From an uncultured Candidatus Saccharibacteria bacterium (GTDB taxonomy: Bacteria; Patescibacteriota; Saccharimonadia; Saccharimonadales; Saccharimonadaceae): a DNA stretch of 8,690 nucleotides. This document shows positions 5,572 through 8,690 of the stretch, one piece after another. Where the stretch lies: positions 1 through 8,690 of the forward strand of contig CALBWN010000014.1 in NCBI GenBank assembly GCA_937974295.1. The letters are read 5' to 3'. The position numbers and the translations under genes were made by a program. The notes under the pieces were generated by a model, which saw only the letters and a list, made by a program, of their open reading frames with translations, made no database searches and was not told the DNA's origin. The number at the start of each line of letters is the position of its first letter. Position 1 is the stretch's first letter.

Positions 5572-6234
5572 TTATTGTACAATGTAGCGTGTCGAGCGAA
5601 TTTGTCCTCGCCGTGGGGCGCTCGACATAGCACGCACTGGGTGGCTGGCTGGTGTTGGTGGTGGCACTTGAGTGCGCTGCTTTGCTACTGGTGGAGTTGT
5701 GGCTGGTGCTTTGCTCAGCAGAGCTTCGTCTTCAGTCTGTTGACCGATTTGCTTCAAGAAGGTAAGGGCGGCACGAGATTGTGATGAATACGGGTGCTTG
5801 CCGCTGATGACAAAATAGAGTTCGCCCGCGTTTGGCTCGCTAAAGCGCCGCACATAGTAATCAAACGCCTCGCGTGAGAGTCGCTGATTCTTGACGCTTC
5901 GGCTGCGGGCTGTGGCGACATCCGTTTGGACCCAAATGATTACTGGCCGATAGCCTTCACTGCGCGCCCAGCGGACGAACTCACTTCGGCGAGCGCGGGT
6001 GTTGCTATCGCCTTCGTATAAAAAGGGTTGCTTGGTTTTAGCAATCTCTTGTAAAAATGTCTTCCCTACTACTGCCGCGGCTGCATCGTCTTGGCAGTAG
6101 CCCGAGAGCTCGTTGATATCAATAAAGGGTGAGCCAAAGGCCTTGGCAAACTGAGCGGCGAAAAATGTCTTGCCGCTACCGGGCAAGCCAACCATGAGTA
6201 TTGCAAAGGGCCGAACTGGAGGCGTTGGTTGCAT
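5572..6234 (-). CDS. P-loop kinase of the AAA_33 / polynucleotide-kinase-like type
   Basis: This 220-residue protein has a small P-loop kinase fold over about residues 8-165. Walker A is GLPGSGKT (16-23), followed by FIDINEL (37-43), a strand with acidic residue (FLYEGDSNTRARR, 71-83) and VIIWVQTD (98-105) with the arginine-rich ATARSRSVKNQR segment, as in zeta-toxin, Pnkp and AAA_33 phosphotransferases. The substrate cannot be read from sequence; RNA ends, nucleotides or small molecules are all possible. Residues ~165-220 form a Pro/Ala/Thr-rich, probably disordered tail ending IRSTRYIVQ. The frame continues up to an ATG at 6288, but ATG at 6234 is preferred because the extended -10 TGCTATAAT ends 7 nt before it with no Shine-Dalgarno, implying a leaderless message. 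No antitoxin-like partner is adjacent, so a toxin role is not supported. Confidence 0.85.
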   Translation of the reverse strand: MQPTPPVRPFAILMVGLPGSGKTFFAAQFAKAFGSPFIDINELSGYCQDDAAAAVVGKTFLQEIAKTKQPFLYEGDSNTRARRSEFVRWARSEGYRPVIIWVQTDVATARSRSVKNQRLSREAFDYYVRRFSEPNAGELYFVISGKHPYSSQSRAALTFLKQIGQQTEDEALLSKAPATTPPVAKQRTQVPPPTPASHPVRAMSSAPRRGQIRSTRYIVQ

Positions 6235-6241
6235 GTATTTT

Positions 6242-6250
6242 ATTATAGCA
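6242..6250 (-). promoter_or_regulatory. Extended -10 promoter of the P-loop kinase (leaderless)
   Basis: TGCTATAAT (6250-6242) is a perfect extended -10 with no clear -35. ATG follows after 7 nt. The same 9-mer precedes rpmG at 7828-7820. Confidence 0.65.
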
Positions 6251-6337
6251 GACTCTGCGTGGTGCGAGGGATTTTTAGCATAAACCAAATCAATATTCGC
6301 TTTACCATATAAAGTTCTTCCGGTTTAGCTATAGATT

Positions 6338-6346
6338 TGATATACT
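6338..6346 (+). promoter_or_regulatory. Extended -10 promoter of tRNA-Trp
   Basis: TGATATACT fits the extended -10 form (TG, one base, TATACT). The expected start is near 6353, about 7 nt before the mature tRNA. No clear -35 is visible. The identical 9-mer recurs at 6482-6490 before the next gene. Confidence 0.6.
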
Positions 6347-6359
6347 GGATACAGTACAG

Positions 6360-6434
6360 AGGGGCATAGTACAACGGCTAGTATAACGGTCTCCAAAACC
6401 GTAGATTGAGGTTCGATTCCTCATGCCCCTGCCA
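6360..6434 (+). tRNA. trnW: tRNA-Trp (anticodon CCA), CCA tail encoded
   Basis: A complete cloverleaf can be folded. The 7-bp acceptor pairs AGGGGCA (6360-6366) with TGCCCCT (6424-6430). The D-arm carries GG in the loop and a G-U closing pair. The anticodon stem ACGGT/ACCGT holds the loop CTCCAAA with anticodon CCA, and the T-arm TGAGG/CCTCA holds TTCGATT. The discriminator base is G (6431), as usual for bacterial tRNA-Trp, and CCA (6432-6434) is encoded. The anticodon reads UGG only. It has its own promoter and terminator. Near rpmG and secE this is the familiar neighbourhood for tRNA-Trp, but here it is on the opposite strand. Confidence 0.97.
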
Positions 6435-6446
6435 CAGTATGATTCA

Positions 6447-6470
6447 ACCTCCCCGACGGAGGTATTTTTT
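6447..6470 (+). terminator. Intrinsic terminator after tRNA-Trp
   Basis: ACCTCC (6447-6452) and GGAGGT (6458-6463) form a perfect 6-bp GC-rich stem with a 5-base loop, followed by an A and six T residues (6465-6470). It lies 12 nt past the encoded CCA and only about 12 nt before the next promoter. Confidence 0.9.
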
Positions 6471-6481
6471 GCCTAAAGGAG

Positions 6482-6490
6482 TGATATACT
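6482..6490 (+). promoter_or_regulatory. Extended -10 promoter of gene 6497-7243 (leaderless)
   Basis: TGATATACT, identical to the tRNA-Trp -10, ends 6 nt before ATG at 6497, so the start of transcription should be the start codon. AAAGGAG (6475-6481) looks like a ribosome binding site but is 15 nt from ATG and lies upstream of the expected transcript. Confidence 0.6.
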
Positions 6491-6496
6491 AAGGTT

Positions 6497-7243
6497 ATGT
6501 CAGCCCATGATGCCATTACCCACCGCGTTAAGCGTGCTGTGCGGCAGGTTTCGCCAGCGGCTTTTGCAGAGCGTTCGGCAGCGCGCAAGATAGTGCAGCA
6601 GTTTGCCGAGCAAGCTGGCTTAGTTTATTTTGGGACGATCAACCCACGAGATGACGACTACCACCCAATCCGCGGCTACACTATGTCGACGACTCATCGC
6701 GACCGGCACTATAGCGTGGGTAATATTCGCGGTTATAATGTCACACTTGTGTCGCGGCGAGATATGGTGCGCATTGCTAATAGCCCCAAGCCTTCGCCTC
6801 AACAGTGGCTGATAGCCGCGGTAGATATGTACACGCGCCGTGATGTACCGTATATGTTTATTGGCCGGCAGGGCAAGATTGCTAGCTACCCCAGCTACAA
6901 GTTGCAACCACTCCGGCTCGGGATGTTTGGGCCGCAGCCAGATGAATTTATGCAGAAATATACAGTGTATGGCGAGCTTGGGCGGGCAGTCGAGATAGAG
7001 CGCTACCTCACCCCTGATGTAGCAACGGTAATAGCATCGCATTTCGATGATCTCAGTATTGAGATCTCGAGCGGTGTCCTCTATATCTATGCCGCTATGG
7101 CAACGCCGACGATGGAGCTGCTTGACCGGATGGTGTCTGATGGTCTCTGGCTAGCAGCGACATTTGACGTGTTTGCTGAGCAGCTTGCCGTTGCGCAAGC
7201 TGAGCGCCATACTACCATCCACCAGGGTTATCGCCATAGATAG
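6497..7243 (+). CDS. Soluble protein, unrecognised
   Basis: This 248-residue protein is unrecognised. There is no signal peptide and no membrane helix, so it is probably cytoplasmic. The N-terminal ~30 residues are basic and helix-forming (HRVKRAVRQVSPAAFAERSA). The middle alternates short hydrophobic strands with aromatic and charged residues (GLVYFGTINPRDDDYHPIRG; YMFIGRQGKIASYPSYKLQP), suggesting a beta-rich domain. The end is helical with clustered Ala, Leu and Glu. No cysteine or catalytic signature is obvious. The combination of a FGTINPRDDDYHPIRG-like block with a later IEISSGVLYIY strand recalls bacterial proteins that measure or clamp small ligands, but this is only an impression. 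It follows the tRNA-Trp terminator by 26 nt and starts at an apparent leaderless ATG. It is the only protein gene on the plus strand apart from the edge fragment. Confidence 0.85.
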   Translation: MSAHDAITHRVKRAVRQVSPAAFAERSAARKIVQQFAEQAGLVYFGTINPRDDDYHPIRGYTMSTTHRDRHYSVGNIRGYNVTLVSRRDMVRIANSPKPSPQQWLIAAVDMYTRRDVPYMFIGRQGKIASYPSYKLQPLRLGMFGPQPDEFMQKYTVYGELGRAVEIERYLTPDVATVIASHFDDLSIEISSGVLYIYAAMATPTMELLDRMVSDGLWLAATFDVFAEQLAVAQAERHTTIHQGYRHR

Positions 7244-7520
7244 TCTTAGGTGTTGGGATTGATAGTTTTTTCATACCCCCTTTTCTCCCCTGCTTTCCTT
7301 AAAAACACAGTAAGAGCTAATGCTGATCAAAACGCGGCTGTCTACCCGAATGATTAAGAATTTGCTAGGTCTAGCGATAGTCCTTTAGGAATGTCACCCA
7401 AATATAAATAGTGAGTAAAAACTGGCGCAGAAGAACAGAGACTCAGGTAGTAATGTGTAAGCAATCGATCATAGAACCGCATCGGTCGCTATACTAACTC
7501 TCACAATTGATTGCTGGCAC
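7244..7520. other. Intergenic region, no gene recognised
   Basis: These 277 bases separate the convergent 6497-7243 gene and rpmG, apart from the rpmG terminator beyond 7520. The first part (about 7266-7300) is a strongly pyrimidine-rich tract on the plus strand, C- and T-rich with few purines. Small inverted repeats occur (GCTAG/CTAGC near 7362-7373; TCCT/AGGA near 7380-7389). TATACT at 7490-7495 resembles a -10 on the plus strand. I recognise no known RNA family and no convincing ORF. Confidence 0.4.
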
Positions 7521-7553
7521 AAAAAACAGCATTCGTGAATGAATGCTGTTTTT
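7521..7553 (-). terminator. Intrinsic terminator of rpmG, possibly bidirectional
   Basis: A perfect 13-bp stem: 7522-7534 pairs with 7541-7553 (GAATGCTGTTTTT) across a 6-base loop. On the minus strand the stem runs into six T residues (7526-7521), about 20 nt after the rpmG stop. On the plus strand it also ends in five T residues, so it could stop read-through from the left. Confidence 0.92.
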
Positions 7554-7572
7554 GATTATTATTGCGATAAGA

Positions 7573-7782
7573 CTAACCTTTGCGCGGTTTAACCTCGTTA
7601 CGGCCGAGCGATTTCTTCGTCTCTGTGTAAGTAGCGTGCCGGCGAGCAATTGGGTCATACTTACGCAGAACAAGCTTATCTGGAGTGTTCATTGTGTTCT
7701 TGCGCGTTACGTAGGTACGGTGCTTAGTGAGGTTGCTCACAAGAGCAATAATCTTTCGCTTTGTATTGTTCTTCTTTGCCAT
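7573..7782 (-). CDS. rpmG: 50S ribosomal protein L33
   Basis: L33 is a small protein of the large ribosomal subunit near the E-site tRNA. Of the 69 residues, 7-57 match the family: KRKIIALVSN, then TYVTRKNTMNTPDKLVLRKYDPIARRHATYTETK. The KYDP motif and the N-T-P-(D/E)-K-L segment are diagnostic. There is no cysteine, so it is of the zinc-independent kind. It is longer than the usual ~50-55 residues because of a basic tail (SLGRNEVKPRKG). The ATG at 7782 has only a weak purine stretch upstream (GTAAAGAA). The promoter TGCTATAAT (7828-7820) predicts a start near 7813 and a leader of about 30 nt. A strong terminator follows. Confidence 0.96.
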   Translation of the reverse strand: MAKKNNTKRKIIALVSNLTKHRTYVTRKNTMNTPDKLVLRKYDPIARRHATYTETKKSLGRNEVKPRKG

Positions 7783-7819
7783 TTCTTTACTCGTTAGATT
7801 TTATAAAATATCTTGGTTG

Positions 7820-7828
7820 ATTATAGCA
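7820..7828 (-). promoter_or_regulatory. Extended -10 promoter of rpmG
   Basis: TGCTATAAT on the minus strand, an ideal extended -10 without a clear -35. Immediately upstream and overlapping it is CATAGGCTATG (7837-7827), a 5-bp inverted repeat around one base that could be an operator; that part is speculative. Confidence 0.65.
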
Positions 7829-7865
7829 TAGCCTATGGTGTAATGCTAGTGGCGATGGCGATTTG

Positions 7866-8690
7866 CTACTCGCTTGTGGTATAGGCGGCCCAGTTCGCTT
7901 GCTCATCAGCACTCAGTGCTCGGGCCTCAGTGATAACAGCGGCAAGCTGTGAGGCGCTCACGGTGAAGGTTTCGCCACTGTCGATTTCATCACGCTGCCC
8001 CATCAAGGCCACTAAGCGGTTCTCGGCATATGCCGCCTGCGCGGGGTTAAGCTGCTGAGCTTGGTGGTGGCTCTTGATGAAGCGCCGCGCCACAAGCGAC
8101 TGGGAGTCGCCATCCTGGGCGGTTAGCATAATTGGCTTTTGCTCTGATGTGGTAGTCTGGTTCTTCTCAGAATGAGCTGGCGTCTGTTGCGCTTGCGATT
8201 GACTAGAGGTGGTTGCTGGTTGGTTAGCTTGCTTCTTGTCTGTATTGCCGCGATTATCACGTTGCTGCTGCGGCCGTGGAGCAGTTTGCGCAGGGCGGTG
8301 TGGAGCTTCTTGTGGTTGCTGAGCTGGGATCATTACCACGACATATGCGAGTGGCACTGTAATGAGCAGCAGGATAATTGCCGCAAGACCAGCTGCATAT
8401 TGACGAAGTGCGCTCGATGGAGCAGGTGCGTGATGGCGAGTAAGTGTAACGAGCGCCCATAGTTTGCTCGTGAGCGCGAGGCTACCAGCGATCGGAAGAT
8501 AGAGTGGCAGGAGCCATAGGTCGCGTGGGTGATGCTTTAGGTGTGGAATATTGCGCACAGCCTGCCATATAAGCCAACCAAGCACCAGCCCAAGGATCGT
8601 TACACTACTCCAGAGCATTGCGGTAGTCGCTGTTCCAGTCAGAGTGCTGTATAGGTTGTTGACAAGCGTGCTGCAGAGTACGATCAGCGC
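7866..8690 (-). CDS. C-terminal part of a polytopic membrane protein with LysM-like tail, probably a GT2 glycosyltransferase (5' end outside window)
   Basis: The frame is open without a stop from the window edge to TAG at 7866, giving 274 visible residues. An ATG at 8618 exists, but 24 in-frame hydrophobic-type residues precede it, so the gene most likely starts outside the window. Visible residues 25-45, 57-83 and 97-121 are membrane helices. The block DLWLLPLYLP followed by LTSKLWALVTL resembles the C-terminal helices of processive GT2 glycosyltransferases (hyaluronan/cellulose-synthase type), where a Lys-x-(Tyr/Trp)-Ala-Leu motif is common; the catalytic domain is not visible, so this is inference. 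Residues 122-187 are a Gln/Pro/Thr-rich linker. Residues ~187-270 resemble a LysM-type domain: TAQDGDSQSLVARRFI, then IDSGETFTV. The tail would lie outside the membrane if the last helix crosses outward. A GT2 enzyme ending in a wall-binding tail would be a sensible cell-surface arrangement. Confidence 0.7.
   Translation of the reverse strand, partial: ALIVLCSTLVNNLYSTLTGTATTAMLWSSVTILGLVLGWLIWQAVRNIPHLKHHPRDLWLLPLYLPIAGSLALTSKLWALVTLTRHHAPAPSSALRQYAAGLAAIILLLITVPLAYVVVMIPAQQPQEAPHRPAQTAPRPQQQRDNRGNTDKKQANQPATTSSQSQAQQTPAHSEKNQTTTSEQKPIMLTAQDGDSQSLVARRFIKSHHQAQQLNPAQAAYAENRLVALMGQRDEIDSGETFTVSASQLAAVITEARALSADEQANWAAYTTSE

Noticed and set aside
5572..6234. Zeta-type toxin of a toxin-antitoxin pair
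   Set aside because: The P-loop kinase fold is similar, but no small antitoxin-like gene adjoins and the neighbour is a metallopeptidase.
6475..6481. AAAGGAG as the ribosome binding site of the 6497-7243 gene
   Set aside because: It is 15 nt from the ATG and lies upstream of the expected transcription start set by TGATATACT.
7212..7274. A 20-codon minus-strand ORF (starts MKKLSIPTPK) preceded by purine-rich sequence
   Set aside because: It is very short, its G-rich run almost touches the ATG, it overlaps the end of the plus-strand gene antisense, and the purine bias is just the complement of the pyrimidine tract.
1..8690. CRISPR array, transposon, integrase or phage genes
   Set aside because: No regularly spaced repeats, terminal inverted repeats, transposase or integrase motifs, or phage structural proteins were seen on either strand.

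Overview
The window looks like a piece of a Patescibacteria (CPR) chromosome, most probably Candidatus Saccharibacteria (TM7). That placement is an inference from divergent but complete SecE, NusG, L11 and L33 genes, short intergenic gaps, several small unrecognised membrane or secreted proteins, and a mix of Shine-Dalgarno and apparently leaderless starts. No marker here proves it. Most of the sequence looks close to 50% GC by eye, while the first ~143 bases are clearly richer.

Layout. 1-143 (+): C-terminal scrap of a membrane protein cut by the window edge. 321-821 and 912-1451 (-): two unrecognised proteins, one with five predicted membrane helices and one membrane-anchored with four cysteines. 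1496-1524: terminator. 1542-2969 (-): secE-nusG-rplK, read from right to left, with tandem promoters before secE and an extra promoter and leader hairpin before rplK. 3140-4774 (-): membrane PAS histidine kinase without a response regulator in view. 4836-5534 (-): YgjP-type zinc metallopeptidase. 5572-6234 (-): small P-loop kinase. 6360-6434 (+): tRNA-Trp(CCA) with encoded CCA and its own terminator. 6497-7243 (+): unrecognised soluble protein. 7244-7520: intergenic. 7573-7782 (-): rpmG with terminator. 7866-8690 (-): C-terminal part of a polytopic membrane protein, resembling the end of a processive GT2 glycosyltransferase, with a low-complexity linker and a LysM-like tail.

How it fits together. 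rpmG, tRNA-Trp, secE, nusG and rplK appear in the order familiar from many bacteria, but tRNA-Trp now lies on the opposite strand and about 3.4 kb carrying a kinase, a peptidase and a sensor kinase sits between it and secE. rplA does not follow rplK; a strong terminator does. These translation and secretion genes presumably run constitutively, while the inserted genes carry their own promoters.

The strongest unusual signal is regulatory. Four genes (912-1451, 3140-4774, 5572-6234, 6497-7243) have a -10-like hexamer ending 6 or 7 nt before the start codon, so transcription should begin at the start codon itself. By contrast secE, nusG, rplK, the YgjP gene and the 321-821 gene have purine-rich Shine-Dalgarno sites. 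Several starts given here are therefore later than the longest possible ORF. I see no CRISPR array, transposase, phage gene or clearly new defence system.
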